This document shows positions 1 to 14,449 of a stretch of 64,000 bases of DNA, one piece after another. Origin of the DNA: Candidatus Pelagibacter communis. Lineage in GTDB: Bacteria; Pseudomonadota; Alphaproteobacteria; Pelagibacterales; Pelagibacteraceae. How positions within the stretch are numbered: position 1 is the stretch's first letter; each line of letters begins with the position of its first letter. Below the pieces are notes generated by a model. That model was not told where the DNA came from. It saw only the letters and a list, made by a program, of their open reading frames with translations, and did not search any database. The stretch lies in contig NZ_CVSH01000026.1 in assembly GCF_001179965.1 (NCBI RefSeq), positions 1-64,000 on the forward strand, in the 5' to 3' direction. The translations under genes were made by a program, and so were the position numbers.

Positions 1-63
1 CTGCTTTAGAGCAAATAATAAAAAGGGGCGGCCAGTTAGGAGTTAAAGAAGTAAAAATTGGTA
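1..63 (+). repeat. Inverted copy of an internal sucA segment (chimeric end)
   Basis: These 63 bases are the exact reverse complement of positions 5821-5883, which lie inside sucA. Read on the plus strand they encode a short stretch of the E1 protein in frame. The match stops at base 63, and from base 64 the sequence is the minus-strand priA gene. Nothing resembling a transposon end is present. A short inverted piece joined abruptly to a sequence about 5.8 kb away is the usual form of a multiple-displacement-amplification or assembly chimera. A real inverted duplication cannot be excluded from sequence alone. Confidence 0.9.
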
Positions 64-991
64 ATGATGCTTTTTTAAACCTTTCTGATAACTTTGATAT
101 TGAGTATTTCCCTTTTCTTATATTCTCATAGGTTTCAATTGAAGGTACGGCAGTTACTAGGTTAATTGGAATATTTTCAAAGTTTGCTCTTGCAATTGCC
201 ATATCACGAGCATTATAAATTACTCCTTCGTCTTGTTTGTACGATTGGTCATGTTCCTCATCAACGATAATGAGTCCTAAATTTTTAAAAGGTAAAAAAA
301 GCGATGATCTAGCTCCAATAGCTACTTTTATCTTATTATTAATAATACCACTCCATATTTTTTTTTTATTTTTTTTTGATATGCCTGAATGCCATATTGC
401 TGGTTGAAAACCAAAAAATTCAATGAATTTTTTTTCAAACTGGTTTGTTAATCCAATCTCGGGAAGAAGAATTAGTGCTTGTTTTTTTTTTTCTATAACT
501 TTTCTTATTGTCTCAAAATAAACTAATGTTTTACCTGACCCAGTAACACCTTGTAAAACATGTACTCTAAAATTATTAATATTTTTATTTATTTCCTTTA
601 AATTTTTTTCTTGCTCATTTGTAAGTTTAAAGTCTAATTTGTTTTCGAAACTATTAAAATTTTCATATTCTTTTTCTGGCAATTTTTCAATAGCCTGTCC
701 ACTCATTAAAACTAATTTTAAAGCCATCCCTTTAGGGATTAAGTTATATTGAGAAAACCAATCTAAAAACTTGATTGTCTCTATTTTAAGACTTGGTATA
801 TTTACTTTTCTTATAACACTTTTAATTTTAAATGTTTTTTGACTTTTTTTTTCAAACTCATCCCAAACAACTCCAATAATATTTTTTTTACCAAAAGGAA
901 CCTCAACAAAATCTCCTATTTTTAATTTAATATTTGTTTTGTATGTAAAAGGATGATTAAAAATATTTGGTAATAGAATCGGAATTTCCAT
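64..991 (-). CDS. priA: Primosomal protein N' (PriA helicase), N-terminal part, truncated
   Basis: PriA is the replication-restart helicase that reloads the replisome at stalled forks. About 309 codons are present, starting at the ATG at 989-991 and running off into the chimeric junction at 63/64. The visible part holds the N-terminal DNA-binding region (residues about 1-100) and the start of the helicase domain, with Walker A GVTGSGKT and the DEXH-type motif DEEHDQSYKQDEG. A motif III equivalent, VPSIET, follows near the break. The C-terminal helicase lobe and zinc-binding region are missing. The gene lies 22 bp after lpdA on the same strand, so it is probably the tail of the suc run. Truncation most likely reflects the artefact rather than a mutation. 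Confidence 0.9.
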
Positions 992-1013
992 AAAGATATA
1001 ATATGAAAATTTT

Positions 1014-2414
1014 TTAAGAGTGTATTGCTCTTTTATCCACAGATAAGGCTGCCTCTTTTACAGCTTCTGAAAAAGTAGGGTGCGCATGACAAGTTCTAGC
1101 AATATCTTCAGAACTTGCGCCGAATTCCATTGCAACTGCCATCTCCGCAATTAATTCTCCCGCATGTGGACCTATTAAATGTACTCCGAGCACCTTATCA
1201 GTTTTTTCATCTGCAAGTATTTTTACAAATCCTTCGGCCTCGTTAATCGCTTTTGCTCTAGAGTTTGCCATAAAAGAAAATTTACCAACTTTATATTTAA
1301 TTTTTTTTTCATTTAGCTTTTCCTCTGTTTCTCCTACTGTCGCTACCTCTGGTGTTGTATAAATTACTCCTGGTATAACATCATAATTTACATGCCCAGC
1401 TTGTCCTGCAATTAGCTCAGCAACTGCAATACCTTCTTCTTCCGCCTTATGTGCAAGCATTGGTCCATCAATAACATCGCCAATAGCATAAATATTTTTA
1501 ATACTTGTCTCAAAGTTTTTATTTACCTGAACTCTCATTTTGCTATCTAATTTTACTCCAACATTATCTAAATTTAAATTTTTTGTATTTGGTTTTCTAC
1601 CTACAGAAACCAAAACTACATCTGTTTCCATTTGAGTTTTTTTTCCATCTTTGCCTTGAATTGTAACGGTAGCAGAGTCACTATTTTTTTTAATATTCTC
1701 AACTTTAGTCTCCATATGGAAATTTATTCCTTGTTTCTTTAAAATTTTCATAAATTCCTTTGAAATTTCTTTATCCATTCCTGGTGTAATATGATCTAAA
1801 AATTCAACAACGTGAACCTCTGAACCAAGTCTTGACCAAACCGAACCCATCTCTAATCCAATATAACCTCCACCCACAATAAGCATTTTTTTTGGAACAC
1901 TTTTTAAAGATAATGCTCCAGTAGAAGAAACTATAATTTTTTCATCAAATTTTGCACCTGGTAATTCCGATGCTTCTGATCCAGTGGAAATTATAATTTT
2001 ATCAGTATCTAATAATATTTCTTTATTATTTAAATCTATTATTTTAACTTGATTATTTTTAGTAAGACTACCTGTCCCTTTAAAATATGAGACTTTATTT
2101 TTTTTGAATAAAAACTCTACTCCTTTTGTCAAAACATCAACTGCCTTATCTTTATTTTTCATCATTTTTTCTAAATTTAACTTTATTTGACCAACCTCTA
2201 TACCTAATTGATCAAATGATTTAGCTTTATGGAAATTTTCAGATAGGTTTAAAAGACTTTTAGAAGGAATACATCCTACATTTAGGCATGTACCTCCCAA
2301 CGTACCTCTTGACTCAACACATGCAGTTTTGAATCCTAGTTGGGCAAGCCTTATTGCACAAACATAACCACCCGGTCCACCACCGATCACAACTGCTTGA
2401 AATTTCTCAGACAT
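1014..2414 (-). CDS. lpdA: Dihydrolipoamide dehydrogenase (E3)
   Basis: This flavoprotein (466 aa) reoxidises dihydrolipoyl groups of 2-oxoacid dehydrogenase complexes and passes electrons to NAD. It shows the FAD-binding GGGPGG near residue 11 and the redox disulphide GGTCLNVGCIPSK with Cys43 and Cys48. The NAD-binding motif GGGYIGLE and the FAD motif AIGDV follow. The C-terminal dimerisation domain carries the catalytic His in HAHPTFSE. Length is typical of the family. Its ATG directly abuts the sucB stop (TAA at 2415-2417), so it is translated with E1 and E2 and most likely serves 2-oxoglutarate dehydrogenase. Sharing with pyruvate dehydrogenase is possible. Confidence 0.96.
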   Translation of the reverse strand: MSEKFQAVVIGGGPGGYVCAIRLAQLGFKTACVESRGTLGGTCLNVGCIPSKSLLNLSENFHKAKSFDQLGIEVGQIKLNLEKMMKNKDKAVDVLTKGVEFLFKKNKVSYFKGTGSLTKNNQVKIIDLNNKEILLDTDKIIISTGSEASELPGAKFDEKIIVSSTGALSLKSVPKKMLIVGGGYIGLEMGSVWSRLGSEVHVVEFLDHITPGMDKEISKEFMKILKKQGINFHMETKVENIKKNSDSATVTIQGKDGKKTQMETDVVLVSVGRKPNTKNLNLDNVGVKLDSKMRVQVNKNFETSIKNIYAIGDVIDGPMLAHKAEEEGIAVAELIAGQAGHVNYDVIPGVIYTTPEVATVGETEEKLNEKKIKYKVGKFSFMANSRAKAINEAEGFVKILADEKTDKVLGVHLIGPHAGELIAEMAVAMEFGASSEDIARTCHAHPTFSEAVKEAALSVDKRAIHS

Positions 2415-3740
2415 TTAAATTTCTAAAAATAACCTTCTTGGATCCTCTAGGTTTTCTTTGATTGTTTTTAAGAAGGAAACAGAGTCTTTGCCATCAATTA
2501 TTCTATGATCATAGGATAATGCTAAATACATAAGTGGCCTAATTTTAATTTCGCCATCAACAACAAAGGGTCTATCAACAATATTATGCATACCTAAAAC
2601 TGCTGACTGAGGTAAATTTAAAATTGGAGTTGATAACATAGATCCATAAACTCCACCATTACTAATTGTAAAAGTTCCACCCTGAAGATCCTCTATATTT
2701 AATTTCCCCTCTCTTGCTTTTTCAGACATAGATTTAATATTTTTTTCAATGTCTGCAAATGATAGCTCATCGGCATTTTTTAACACTGGAACAACTAATC
2801 CTTTATCTGTACCAACAGCAAAACTTATATTGTAATAATTTTTATAAATTATTTCATCACCTGAAATTTCCGCGTTTACTATTGGGAAAGCTTTTAATGC
2901 TAAAATACATGACTTGATGAAAAAAGACATAAAACCTAATTTAACTCCATATCTTTTTTGAAAATCATCTTGATTTTCTTTTCTCATTTCAATAATTCCG
3001 GACATATCAACCTCATTAAAAGTTGTTAAGAGTGCTGCATTATCTTGAGCTTGTTTCAATCTTTTTGCGATTGTTTGTCTCAATCTTGTCATTTTGATTT
3101 TTTCTTCTTCTCCAAATTTAATTTTTCTCTCTGATGGAGAAGGTTTTATAGACATTAAATCAATTAGATCTCCTTTTAATATTCTTCCGTCTCTTCCTGT
3201 TCCTTTTACTTTGTCCAAGTCTATCTTTTTTTCAGCAACAATTTTTCTTACAGATGGAGAAAGGTTATTCTCTCTTTTTTTTATATTTTTTGAGACTTTC
3301 TTTTCTACCTCATTGGTAAGAACCAAAGGCTCTTCCTCATTTTCCTCAGAAATAATATTTTCGTTAACAACAGTCTCTTCGACTTTTTTTTGTTCGTAAA
3401 CTTTTATTTCTTTCTTTTCAGGCTCAAGTTCAACAACATTATTTTTTTTCTGTTCTTTTGGCTGCTCATGTTTTTCAACAGGTTTTTTTTCAGTAGCTTC
3501 TCCATTATTTTGGATCGAACCTAAAATAGCTCCTACTTCAACAGTATCTCCATCTTTAAATTTTATATCTCCTACAGTACCACTTATAGGCGATGGAACC
3601 TCTAAATTTACTTTATCTGTCTCAAGTTCTACAACTGGTTCATCTGCTTCAACCGTATCACCAACATTCTTAAGCCACTTAGCAACAGTTGCCTCTGTTA
3701 TACTCTCTCCAAGTGCGGGTACAATAATTTGCTCACTCAT
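2415..3740 (-). CDS. sucB: 2-oxoglutarate dehydrogenase E2, dihydrolipoyl succinyltransferase
   Basis: This E2 core protein (441 aa) transfers the succinyl group from lipoate to CoA. An N-terminal lipoyl domain carries the lipoylated Lys43 in [10 protein letters not shown] long, highly charged Lys/Glu linker (about residues 80-150) is low-complexity. The peripheral E3-binding domain begins at [12 protein letters not shown] and contains [12 protein letters not shown]. The C-terminal catalytic domain ends with the acyltransferase signature SYDHRIIDG, where His and Asp are catalytic. It sits 2 bp after sucA and abuts lpdA, so the three complex subunits form one translational unit. The succinyl assignment rests on the sucA neighbour as well as sequence. 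Confidence 0.96.
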   Translation of the reverse strand: MSEQIIVPALGESITEATVAKWLKNVGDTVEADEPVVELETDKVNLEVPSPISGTVGDIKFKDGDTVEVGAILGSIQNNGEATEKKPVEKHEQPKEQKKNNVVELEPEKKEIKVYEQKKVEETVVNENIISEENEEEPLVLTNEVEKKVSKNIKKRENNLSPSVRKIVAEKKIDLDKVKGTGRDGRILKGDLIDLMSIKPSPSERKIKFGEEEKIKMTRLRQTIAKRLKQAQDNAALLTTFNEVDMSGIIEMRKENQDDFQKRYGVKLGFMSFFIKSCILALKAFPIVNAEISGDEIIYKNYYNISFAVGTDKGLVVPVLKNADELSFADIEKNIKSMSEKAREGKLNIEDLQGGTFTISNGGVYGSMLSTPILNLPQSAVLGMHNIVDRPFVVDGEIKIRPLMYLALSYDHRIIDGKDSVSFLKTIKENLEDPRRLFLEI

Positions 3741-3742
3741 AT

Positions 3743-6613
3743 TTAGTTTAATACTTTTTCTATAATTTCTTTTTGTTGTTTTAGATGTCTTTTTGCATAC
3801 CCGGTTGCTGGAGATGCAGCAACATCTCTTCCAATGTAAGAAATTGTGTTATTATTAGCCTTAATGTTATCTAAAGTCCATTGTATATAATCTCTCACTG
3901 AGAACCAAGCTCCCATATTTTTTGGTTCTTCTTGACACCAAATAAATCTTGCGTTTTTTGCATACGGTTTTAATGCTTTTGCTAAAGATTTTGCTGGAAA
4001 TGGATATAATTGCTCAATTCTAAAGATAATTATTTTGTCATTTTTAGCTTTTTCTCTAGCTTCTAATAAATCAAAGTATATTTTTCCAGAACAAATTATT
4101 ACTTTTTCTATACTTCCACTCTTCTTAAGACTAATAAAGCCATTTTTATTATTCAATGCATGATCCTCTAAAATTCTATGAAAAGAGTTTTTTTTACTAA
4201 AATCATCTAAATTAGAAACACAATTTTTGTGTCTCAAAAGAGATTTAGGTGTCATTATTACTAAAGGTTTTCTAAAATCTCTATGTATTTGTCTTCTTAA
4301 TGCATGAAAATAGTTAGCCGGTGTTGTACAATTCAATACTTGCAAATTTTCTTGTCCACATAACTGTAAAAATCTTTCTAGCCTAGCAGATGAGTGTTCT
4401 GGGCCTTGACCTTCATATCCATGAGGTAATAAAAGAACTAAGCCTGATGCTCTTGACCATTTTCTTTCACCTGATGCTATAAATTGGTCAATAACAACCT
4501 GTGCTCCATTAGCAAAATCACCAAATTGTGCTTCCCATAATGTTAATGTTTCAGGTTCAACTAAACTGTAACCATATTCAAAACCAAGAACAGCCAATTC
4601 AGATAAAAAACTGTCTACAATTTCAAATTTTTTTTGTTTATCGGAAATATTATTTAATGGAATATATCTAGAATTATTCTCTTGATTTCTTAAAACAGAA
4701 TGTCTTTGACTAAAAGTTCCTCTACCTGAGTCTTGTCCAACTAGTCTCACCGGGAAGCCTTCATCCAAAAGACTACCAAATGCGAGAGCTTCGGCACTGG
4801 CCCAGTCAATATTTTTCTTTTCTAAAACGCTTTTATGTCTATTTAAAAGAATTTTTTTGATAGTTTTGTGAATATTTTGATTTTCCTTGGTGTGATTAAT
4901 TTTTTCTGAAATTTTTATTAATTTATTTATATCAACGCCTGTTTGACCTCTTCTATCTTTTCCTTTTTTAGGTTGATATCTTGACCAAGTCCCTTCAAAC
5001 CAATTAAGCTTTGGTTTATAATCTTTTGCGGTTTTAAACTGTTCATCGAGTAAGTTTTTGAAGTCATTTATATTTTTTTCGAAATATTCTTTGGAGATAG
5101 TGCTTTCATCTACTAATTTTTTTCCATAAATCGATAAAGTTGTTGGATGACTTCTAATCTTTTTGTACATAAGAGGTTGAGTAAAAGATGGTTCGTCACC
5201 CTCATTATGTCCAAATCTTCTGTAACATATCAAATCTATGACAACATCTTTTTTAAACTTTTGTCTAAATTCTATTGCGATTTTCGCACAATGTACGACC
5301 GCTTCTGGATCATCACCATTACAATGTAGGATCGGTGCCTCAACAATTTTACCAAGATCTGATGGGTAAGGACTTGATCTAGCAAACCTCGGACTAGTAG
5401 TAAATCCAATTTGGTTATTTAGTATAATATGAATAGTACCTCCAGTATTATGCCCTTTAAGTCCAGACATTGCAAAACATTCGGCAACAACTCCTTGGCC
5501 AGCAAATGCCGCATCTCCATGAATTAAAATTGGTATTACCTTTTCTCTTGTTGTGTCTTCATGAAAAAATTGTTTTGCTCGAGTTTGACCTAGCACAACT
5601 GGATTTACTGCCTCTAGATGTGAAGGATTATCAGTTAAACTAACATGCACAGAGTTTCCATCAAATTCTCTATCGGATGATGCACCCAAATGATATTTTA
5701 CATCTCCAGCTGAGTCCTCTGCTTTTGCATAATTCTCTTCTCCTGCAAATTCGTTAAAAATTCTCTTATAAGATTTTTGTAATACATTTGCTAAAACATT
5801 TAACCGTCCTCTGTGTGGCATACCAATTTTTACTTCTTTAACTCCTAACTGGCCGCCCCTTTTTATTATTTGCTCTAAAGCAGGTATTAGCGCTTCTCCA
5901 CCATCTAAACCGAATCTTTTTGTTCCAACATACTTTCTTGCCAAAAATTTTTCAAAACCCTCAGCTTGAACAATTTTATTTAAAATAGCTTTTTTCCCAT
6001 TTTCTGTAAAATTTAGTTGGTTCTCTCTTTTTTCCATTCTGTCTCTAAACCAAACTTTTTCAATAGGATCAGTAATATGCATATATTCAGCCCCAATTGT
6101 AGAACAATATATTTTTCTTAATTTAGATAATATTTCATTAACAGATGAGTAGCCCGTATCTAAGTATGAACCTAAAAATATTTTTTTATCATAATCCTCT
6201 TTTTTAAAACCATGATCCTCTGGATGAAGTTCATATAAATATTTTCTTTCCATTAGATTTAATGGATCAAGATTTGCTATTAAATGGCCTCTAATTCTAT
6301 ATGCACGAATTAGAGCAATTGCTTTAATGGACTCACTTTTTGCTGTCTCTAAATCTTCATTATTTGTTACCTTGGTTGTAGATTTTGTGCTTTCATATTT
6401 AATTCTTTTTTTATGAGGTTGCCATGTAGGACCTTCAAGTTCTTTGACAACAGATTTAATATCATCATTAAGAGTGTCAAAATAGTCTTTCCAACTCAAA
6501 GGTAGATTTGGATCTTTTTCGATATATCTTATGTACATATTCTCAATAAATGCACTATTTGACTTCGTTAAAAATGATGTATTTTTTTGTTCTAAATTTT
6601 TTGATGAGCTCAT
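3743..6613 (-). CDS. sucA: 2-oxoglutarate dehydrogenase E1
   Basis: This thiamine-diphosphate enzyme (956 aa) decarboxylates 2-oxoglutarate in the TCA cycle and loads the succinyl group onto E2 lipoate. The N-terminus contains the YxxDP-type element [10 protein letters not shown]. The E1 core follows with [10 protein letters not shown] and [10 protein letters not shown], the ThDP motif ending [10 protein letters not shown], and the C-terminal half with [20 protein letters not shown]. Length is normal. It is first of the suc/lpd trio on this strand and lies 33 bp after sucD. Positions 5821-5883 are repeated in inverted orientation at the window start, which does not disturb this copy. Confidence 0.97.
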   Translation of the reverse strand: MSSSKNLEQKNTSFLTKSNSAFIENMYIRYIEKDPNLPLSWKDYFDTLNDDIKSVVKELEGPTWQPHKKRIKYESTKSTTKVTNNEDLETAKSESIKAIALIRAYRIRGHLIANLDPLNLMERKYLYELHPEDHGFKKEDYDKKIFLGSYLDTGYSSVNEILSKLRKIYCSTIGAEYMHITDPIEKVWFRDRMEKRENQLNFTENGKKAILNKIVQAEGFEKFLARKYVGTKRFGLDGGEALIPALEQIIKRGGQLGVKEVKIGMPHRGRLNVLANVLQKSYKRIFNEFAGEENYAKAEDSAGDVKYHLGASSDREFDGNSVHVSLTDNPSHLEAVNPVVLGQTRAKQFFHEDTTREKVIPILIHGDAAFAGQGVVAECFAMSGLKGHNTGGTIHIILNNQIGFTTSPRFARSSPYPSDLGKIVEAPILHCNGDDPEAVVHCAKIAIEFRQKFKKDVVIDLICYRRFGHNEGDEPSFTQPLMYKKIRSHPTTLSIYGKKLVDESTISKEYFEKNINDFKNLLDEQFKTAKDYKPKLNWFEGTWSRYQPKKGKDRRGQTGVDINKLIKISEKINHTKENQNIHKTIKKILLNRHKSVLEKKNIDWASAEALAFGSLLDEGFPVRLVGQDSGRGTFSQRHSVLRNQENNSRYIPLNNISDKQKKFEIVDSFLSELAVLGFEYGYSLVEPETLTLWEAQFGDFANGAQVVIDQFIASGERKWSRASGLVLLLPHGYEGQGPEHSSARLERFLQLCGQENLQVLNCTTPANYFHALRRQIHRDFRKPLVIMTPKSLLRHKNCVSNLDDFSKKNSFHRILEDHALNNKNGFISLKKSGSIEKVIICSGKIYFDLLEAREKAKNDKIIIFRIEQLYPFPAKSLAKALKPYAKNARFIWCQEEPKNMGAWFSVRDYIQWTLDNIKANNNTISYIGRDVAASPATGYAKRHLKQQKEIIEKVLN

Positions 6614-6646
6614 TAATTCCTGATTATAATATCACTATTGATTATT

Positions 6647-7522
6647 TTAAAGTGACAATTTTTCTAAAAGCGTCTTTCCAATCTCACCTGGCGATTTTGC
6701 AACAGTTATTCCTGCTTTCTCCATAGTTTTTATTTTGTCAGCTGCTCCACCTTTGCCTCCTGAGATTATTGCTCCAGCATGACCCATTCTTCTTCCTGGT
6801 GGCGCTGTAATACCAGCAATAAATCCCACTATGGGTTTTTTAATTTTATGTTGTGTAATAAATGCTGCAGCTTCTTCCTCTGCTGTTCCTCCAATTTCTC
6901 CTATCATTAAAATAGACTCTGTTTCAGGATCATTTAAAAATAAGTCTAAGCAGTCTATAAAATTAGTACCATTTATTGGATCACCCCCGATACCAATACA
7001 TGTAGATTGACCTAATCCGTTTGAGGTTGTTTGAGCAACTGCTTCATAAGTTAATGTGCCTGATCTTGAAACAATTCCAACAGATCCTTTTTTATGAATA
7101 TTACCAGGCATAATACCTATTTTGCATTCATCAGGTGTAATTATTCCTGGGCAGTTAGGGCCTATCAGTCTTGATTTCGATTTGGATAAATATTTTTTTA
7201 CTTTAAGCATATCTAAGACTGGAATTCCCTCAGTGATACAAACTATTAGCTCTATATCTGACTCTATTGCCTCAATAATTGCATTAGCACAAAATTTTGC
7301 GGGAACATAAATCATGCTTGCATTCGCATTTGTTGACTTTTTTGCCTCAGCCACAGTGTTAAATACTGGTTTATCTAAATGAGTTTGTCCGCCTTTATTT
7401 GGAGTTACACCCCCAACAAGATTAGTTCCATATTTAATTGCTTGTTCAGAATGAAAGGTTCCATGTGAACCTGTAAATCCTTGGCAAATCAGCCGTGTAT
7501 TTTTATTAACTAAAACTGACAT
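6647..7522 (-). CDS. sucD: Succinyl-CoA synthetase alpha subunit
   Basis: The alpha subunit (291 aa) binds CoA and carries the phosphohistidine intermediate in the reversible step from succinyl-CoA to succinate plus nucleoside triphosphate. The N-terminal CoA-binding Rossmann fold contains [15 protein letters not shown] and GGVTPNKGG. The centre has [11 protein letters not shown], and the active-site His lies in [15 protein letters not shown] near the C-terminus. It starts 1 bp after sucC ends, giving the usual sucCD pair, and is followed directly by sucAB-lpdA so that consecutive TCA steps are co-transcribed. Confidence 0.97.
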   Translation of the reverse strand: MSVLVNKNTRLICQGFTGSHGTFHSEQAIKYGTNLVGGVTPNKGGQTHLDKPVFNTVAEAKKSTNANASMIYVPAKFCANAIIEAIESDIELIVCITEGIPVLDMLKVKKYLSKSKSRLIGPNCPGIITPDECKIGIMPGNIHKKGSVGIVSRSGTLTYEAVAQTTSNGLGQSTCIGIGGDPINGTNFIDCLDLFLNDPETESILMIGEIGGTAEEEAAAFITQHKIKKPIVGFIAGITAPPGRRMGHAGAIISGGKGGAADKIKTMEKAGITVAKSPGEIGKTLLEKLSL

Positions 7523-7523
7523 T

Positions 7524-8683
7524 CTATTTTATTTCATTAACAATTTTTTCAGCTGCACTATTTAAATCTGTTGCAGAAATTATTTTTAACCCAGACTTAT
7601 CAAGAATATCTTTTCCTTTTTCAAAATTTGTACCAGCTAATCTAACAACTAGTGGAACATTAATTTTTACTTCTTTTGCTGCATCAACTACTCCTTGAGC
7701 AAGAACATCGCATTTCATAATTCCTCCAAATATATTTATTAGAATCCCTTTCACATTTTTATCAGAAATTATGATTTTGAGAGCTTCTGATACTTTCTCT
7801 TTTGAAGCTCCTCCACCAACATCTAAAAAGTTTGCTGGTTCTTCTCCATAAAGTTTAATAATATCCATTGTAGCCATTGCAAGTCCTGCACCGTTTACCA
7901 TACAACCAATACTTCCATCTAATTTTATATAAGACAAATCATATTTACTTGCCTCTATTTCTGTAGGATCTTCCTCATTTAAATCTCTGAGTGCAGAAAT
8001 TTCTGGGTGTCTAAATAATGCGTTATCATCGAAATTAATTTTTGCGTCTAAGCAAATAATTTTTCCCTGCTTTGTCAAAATTAGTGGATTTATTTCAACC
8101 ATACTAGCGTCTAAATCTATAAAAAGTTTATATATTGATTTCACAATATTCATAGCTTCTAAACTTTGATCTGGTTTAAGATCAAAAATTTCTATTACTT
8201 TTTCGCAGTCCAAATCTGAAATACTTTTATTAAAATCGACTTTAATAGTATTAATTTTGTTAGGATTTTTTTTTGCTACTTCTTCAATATCCATCCCACC
8301 TTGGTCACTGGAGATGAAGGCTATTTTTGAACTACCTCGGTCTACAAGACAAGATAAATAAAATTCTTTATCAATATCTGATGGTTCCTCTACATAAAGT
8401 CTTTTTACTATTTTTCCAGATGGTCCTGTTTGATGTGTGATTAATTTTTTTCCTAATAAATTATTTGACTCTTTCTCCAATTCACTAATGTCATTTAATA
8501 TTTTTACTCCACCAGCTTTGCCTCTTCCTCCAGCATGAATTTGGGCTTTTAAAACAAGTTTTTGGCTATTTAAGCTTTTCGCTTTTTCTAAAATATCTTT
8601 TACGGTTAAAGCAAATACTCCGTTAGGTACATTTGCACCATATTTTTTAAGTAATTCTTTTGCCTGGTGTTCGTGAATATTCA

Positions 8684-8684
<1 letters not shown>
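7524..8684 (-). CDS. sucC: Succinyl-CoA synthetase beta subunit
   Basis: The beta subunit (386 aa) carries the ATP-grasp nucleotide-binding domain and the succinate site. It begins [16 protein letters not shown], typical of SucC. The ATP-grasp region includes [16 protein letters not shown], and the C-terminal half has [20 protein letters not shown] and [10 protein letters not shown]. Its ATG overlaps the mdh stop codon by one base (TAATG), consistent with translational coupling. Length and motifs are complete. Confidence 0.97.
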
Positions 8685-11145
<2,461 letters not shown>

Positions 11146-11188
11146 GAATATGATCTTTTAAATTAAAAATTATTAATAGTCTAATGTT

Positions 11189-11965
11189 TTAAATATTTGA
11201 TGTAGCTAACATCTTTTTAATTTCTGCTATCGCTTTTGCTGGGTTTAAGCCTTTTGGACATGCATTGGTACAATTCATAATAGTATGACATCTATACAAT
11301 TTTAATTCATCTGCTACTTTTTTTAATCTTTCCTTCCTATCTTCATCCCTACTATCTATAATCCATCTGTAAGCTTGTAACAAAACAGCAGGACCTAAAT
11401 ACTTATCACCATTCCACCAGTAACTCGGGCAAGAAGTTGAACAGCATGCACACATAATGCATTCGTATAGACCATCTAATTTTGATCTGTCCTCTCGAGA
11501 TTGTAAATTTTCTTTCTCAGGTTTTTTTGATGTTTTTAACCAAGGTTGTACCGACTCATATTGTTTATATAATGTGCTCAAGTCACCTATTAAGTCTTTT
11601 AAAACTTTCAAGTGTGGAAGTGGATAAATATTAATGTCTCCTTTTATTTCTGCATGTGATTTTGTACATGCTAAACCATTTTTACCATCCATGTTCATTG
11701 CGCAAGATCCACATACTCCATGAGCACATGATCTTCGGTAAGCAAGACTAGGATCTATCTCATTTTTTATTTTATTTAAAATATCTAAAACTTTTGATGG
11801 ACAATTATCCATATCTATTTCATAGGTATCAATTCTGGGTTTTTCATCTGTAGATGGATCCCACCTATAAACATTTACTTTTCTTAAATTTTTGGAGCCG
11901 GTTTTATCTTTATAATATTTACCTTTTTGAATCTTTGAGTTTTCAGGTAGATTAATTTGAACCAT
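11189..11965 (-). CDS. sdhB: Succinate dehydrogenase iron-sulphur subunit
   Basis: SdhB (258 aa) passes electrons from the flavoprotein to ubiquinone at the inner membrane. The N-terminal plant-ferredoxin fold binds [2Fe-2S] through [15 protein letters not shown] and a further Cys in NGLACTK. The C-terminal domain has two cysteine clusters, [16 protein letters not shown] and [17 protein letters not shown], supplying ligands for [4Fe-4S] and [3Fe-4S]. The Trp in the first cluster is in the quinone-site position of the family. It starts one base into the sdhA stop region, completing the order sdhC-sdhD-sdhA-sdhB. Confidence 0.97.
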   Translation of the reverse strand: MVQINLPENSKIQKGKYYKDKTGSKNLRKVNVYRWDPSTDEKPRIDTYEIDMDNCPSKVLDILNKIKNEIDPSLAYRRSCAHGVCGSCAMNMDGKNGLACTKSHAEIKGDINIYPLPHLKVLKDLIGDLSTLYKQYESVQPWLKTSKKPEKENLQSREDRSKLDGLYECIMCACCSTSCPSYWWNGDKYLGPAVLLQAYRWIIDSRDEDRKERLKKVADELKLYRCHTIMNCTNACPKGLNPAKAIAEIKKMLATSNI

Positions 11966-13740
11966 TAATACACTCTTTCTTGTGGTGGGAAATATTGAAC
12001 CTCATTTGTCAATGTAGATTTATGAACCGGTCTGTAATCAATCTTTGTCTCTTTTCCATCACACCAAGACAGAGTGTGTTGCATAAAGTTCTTATCATCT
12101 CTTTTTGGGAAATCTTCTCTAGCATGAGCTCCTCTGCTCTCTTTCCTATGATAGGCGGAGTCCATGGTCGTGATTGCTTGTCTAATTAAATTATCAAATT
12201 CTAAAGTTTCAACTAAATCTGTGTTAAATATCAATGATTTATCTTTTACTGAAATTGCATCCATTCCGTCAAAAGGTTTTCTTATTTCTTGAACTCCTTC
12301 TTTTAAAGTTTTTTCTGTTCTAAAAACCGCACATTTTGACTGCATAGTTTTTTGCATAGCTATTCTTAGATCTGCAGTATTATGATCTCCATTACCGTTT
12401 CTTAATTTATCAAATCGATCGAGACATTTATCTGTTTCAGACTTTGAAATTTCTTCATGCGGCATGCCAGGTTTAATAAGTTCTGCAGCTCGTTTTGCAG
12501 CCGCTCGACCAAAAACAACTAAATCTATCAAAGAGTTAGAGCCTAATCTATTTGCACCATGAACTGAAACGCATGCTGCTTCTCCGATTGCCATTAATCC
12601 TGGTACAGTCTTTTCAGAGCCGTTCAATGTTAAAACTTCAGCTTTGTAATTTGTAGGTATACCTCCCATATTGTAGTGTACAGTAGGAACAACTGGTATT
12701 GGCTCCTTAGTTACATCTACGTTTGCAAACAATCTTGAAGATTCTGATATGCCGGGTAGTCTTTCCTCAATTACCTTTGGATCTAAGTGATTAAGATGTA
12801 AATGAACATGATCTTTTTCTTTTCCAACTCCTCGTCCTTCATTTATTTCTACTGCAATTGATCTGCTTACAACGTCTCTTGATGCTAGATCTTTTGCTTT
12901 TGGAGCGTATCTTTCCATGAATCTCTCTCCTTTAGAATTTAAAAGATATCCTCCCTCACCTCTAACACCTTCCGATATCAAAGTACCATGTCCATAAATT
13001 CCAGTTGGGTGGAATTGCACAAATTCCATATCCTGTAATGGTAGTCCCGCTCTTAGCACCATTGCATTTCCATCTCCAGTACAAGTGTGTGCAGACGTTG
13101 CAGAATAATAAACTTTTCCATATCCGCCCGTTGCTATTATGGTAATATGAGATCTAAACCTGTGAATAGTTCCATCATTTAAATTCCACGCAATCAAACC
13201 CTTGCAAGCTCCATCTTTCATGAGTAAATCTAGAGCAAAGTATTCAATAAAAAATTCAGTATTATGCTTTAAAGCTTGTCCATACAAAGTATGAAGAATA
13301 GCATGACCAGTTCTGTCAGCTGCAGCACAAGTTCTTTGGACCGTCTCATTTCCATAGTTTTTTGTCATTCCGCCAAATGGTCTTTGATAAATCTTTCCAT
13401 CTTCGGTTCTACTGAAAGGCACCCCATATTTTTCTAACTCAAGAACTGCTCTTGGTGCTTCCTTGCATAAATATTCTATTGAGTCCTGGTCTCCTAACCA
13501 ATCGGATCCTTTAACAGTGTCGTACATGTGCCAACGCCAGTCATCTTCTCCCATATTTCCTAGCGCTGCAGATATTCCACCTTGAGCAGCAGATGTATGA
13601 CTACGAGTAGGGAATACTTTTGAAATACAAGCTGTTTTCAAACCAGCTTCACTCAGACCCACGGCTGCTCTTAAACCAGAGCCACCTGCCCCCAAAACGA
13701 CAACATCATATTCATGATCTATTATTTTATATGAGCTCAT
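11965..13740 (-). CDS. sdhA: Succinate dehydrogenase flavoprotein subunit
   Basis: SdhA (591 aa) oxidises succinate to fumarate with covalently bound FAD. The N-terminal dinucleotide fold has [16 protein letters not shown]. The FAD-linking His is in [11 protein letters not shown]. Active-site regions include [19 protein letters not shown] and [18 protein letters not shown]. The C-terminus has the conserved arginine and histidine-rich [19 protein letters not shown]. Length is standard. Its ATG overlaps the sdhD TGA as ATGA. Confidence 0.97.
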   Translation of the reverse strand: MSSYKIIDHEYDVVVLGAGGSGLRAAVGLSEAGLKTACISKVFPTRSHTSAAQGGISAALGNMGEDDWRWHMYDTVKGSDWLGDQDSIEYLCKEAPRAVLELEKYGVPFSRTEDGKIYQRPFGGMTKNYGNETVQRTCAAADRTGHAILHTLYGQALKHNTEFFIEYFALDLLMKDGACKGLIAWNLNDGTIHRFRSHITIIATGGYGKVYYSATSAHTCTGDGNAMVLRAGLPLQDMEFVQFHPTGIYGHGTLISEGVRGEGGYLLNSKGERFMERYAPKAKDLASRDVVSRSIAVEINEGRGVGKEKDHVHLHLNHLDPKVIEERLPGISESSRLFANVDVTKEPIPVVPTVHYNMGGIPTNYKAEVLTLNGSEKTVPGLMAIGEAACVSVHGANRLGSNSLIDLVVFGRAAAKRAAELIKPGMPHEEISKSETDKCLDRFDKLRNGNGDHNTADLRIAMQKTMQSKCAVFRTEKTLKEGVQEIRKPFDGMDAISVKDKSLIFNTDLVETLEFDNLIRQAITTMDSAYHRKESRGAHAREDFPKRDDKNFMQHTLSWCDGKETKIDYRPVHKSTLTNEVQYFPPQERVY

Positions 13741-14066
13741 AATCCAAATTTTAGTAATACTGTTATTGTAATTAAAGGAAATATTATAGCAAAGAAATAT
13801 AATAATTTGTTTGCGACACTTTTTATTTTTTCATTATGGATATAATCCTCAAAAATCTCACTTATTGTAAGAGCTGTATGAAAAAAAGCCATTATTAGTA
13901 ATAAAGAGAGTATGAATTTTACTATTTGGTCGCTAAAAAAACTGATTACCTGATTATAGTTCTGATCATATACAGACACAAAGTTGATAACAAACCATAT
14001 CATTAAAGGTATTAAAATAATTGTGCTTACTTTTAAAAATATCCATTTTTTCGTGGCATTGATCAT
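13737..14066 (-). CDS. sdhD: Succinate dehydrogenase membrane anchor subunit
   Basis: This small anchor protein (109 aa) has three hydrophobic helices and contributes to the haem b and quinone sites. I use the ATG at 14064-14066, which overlaps the sdhC stop by one base. A longer frame would add 22 poorly conserved residues overlapping sdhC. The haem/quinone-side helix carries [19 protein letters not shown], matching the SdhD pattern of a conserved His followed by an acidic, Tyr-containing segment. Identification rests on this motif and on position between sdhC and sdhA. Confidence 0.9.
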   Translation of the reverse strand: MINATKKWIFLKVSTIILIPLMIWFVINFVSVYDQNYNQVISFFSDQIVKFILSLLLIMAFFHTALTISEIFEDYIHNEKIKSVANKLLYFFAIIFPLITITVLLKFGL

Positions 14067-14449
14067 TAGATTATTCCTCTGCCAATAAAGTAAATTAGAA
14101 CTGTACTTATAAATGATCCAAAAATTACACAAAGACCTGTGATATTCGAAATTTTTAAATCAAATCCATAACCTAAATCCCAAAATAAATGTCTTATTTC
14201 ACTTAAAATTTGAAAAGAAAATGACCAAATAATACTAATTACAAAAAACTTTCCAAAAATTGAATTAAAAAAATCTGCAAATAAATTGTAATGTTGTCCA
14301 AATAAAAAGACAAAAGATATCCAAATACATAGAAAAATAAAAAATAGATAGTTAATTACACCAGATATTCTATGCGAAATCGATACCAAAGATGAAACAT
14401 GCCAATTATAAATTTGTATGTGTGGAGATAGAGGGTTATTATTTTTCAT
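14066..14449 (-). CDS. sdhC: Succinate dehydrogenase cytochrome b556 subunit
   Basis: SdhC (127 aa) is the haem-binding membrane anchor of complex II. The N-terminus PLSPHIQIYNWHVSSLVSISHRISG contains in SISHRISG the Ser and Arg that line the ubiquinone pocket in the family. Three hydrophobic segments follow, and the haem-ligand His is in EIRHLFWDLGYGF. It overlaps the end of asd by 4 bp (ATGA) and couples to sdhD. Confidence 0.94.
   Translation of the reverse strand: MKNNNPLSPHIQIYNWHVSSLVSISHRISGVINYLFFIFLCIWISFVFLFGQHYNLFADFFNSIFGKFFVISIIWSFSFQILSEIRHLFWDLGYGFDLKISNITGLCVIFGSFISTVLIYFIGRGII

Noticed and set aside
1-63. A genuine second sucA gene or inverted duplication
   Set aside because: Only 63 bases match and they end abruptly in an unrelated gene. 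A chimeric end is simpler, though not proven.
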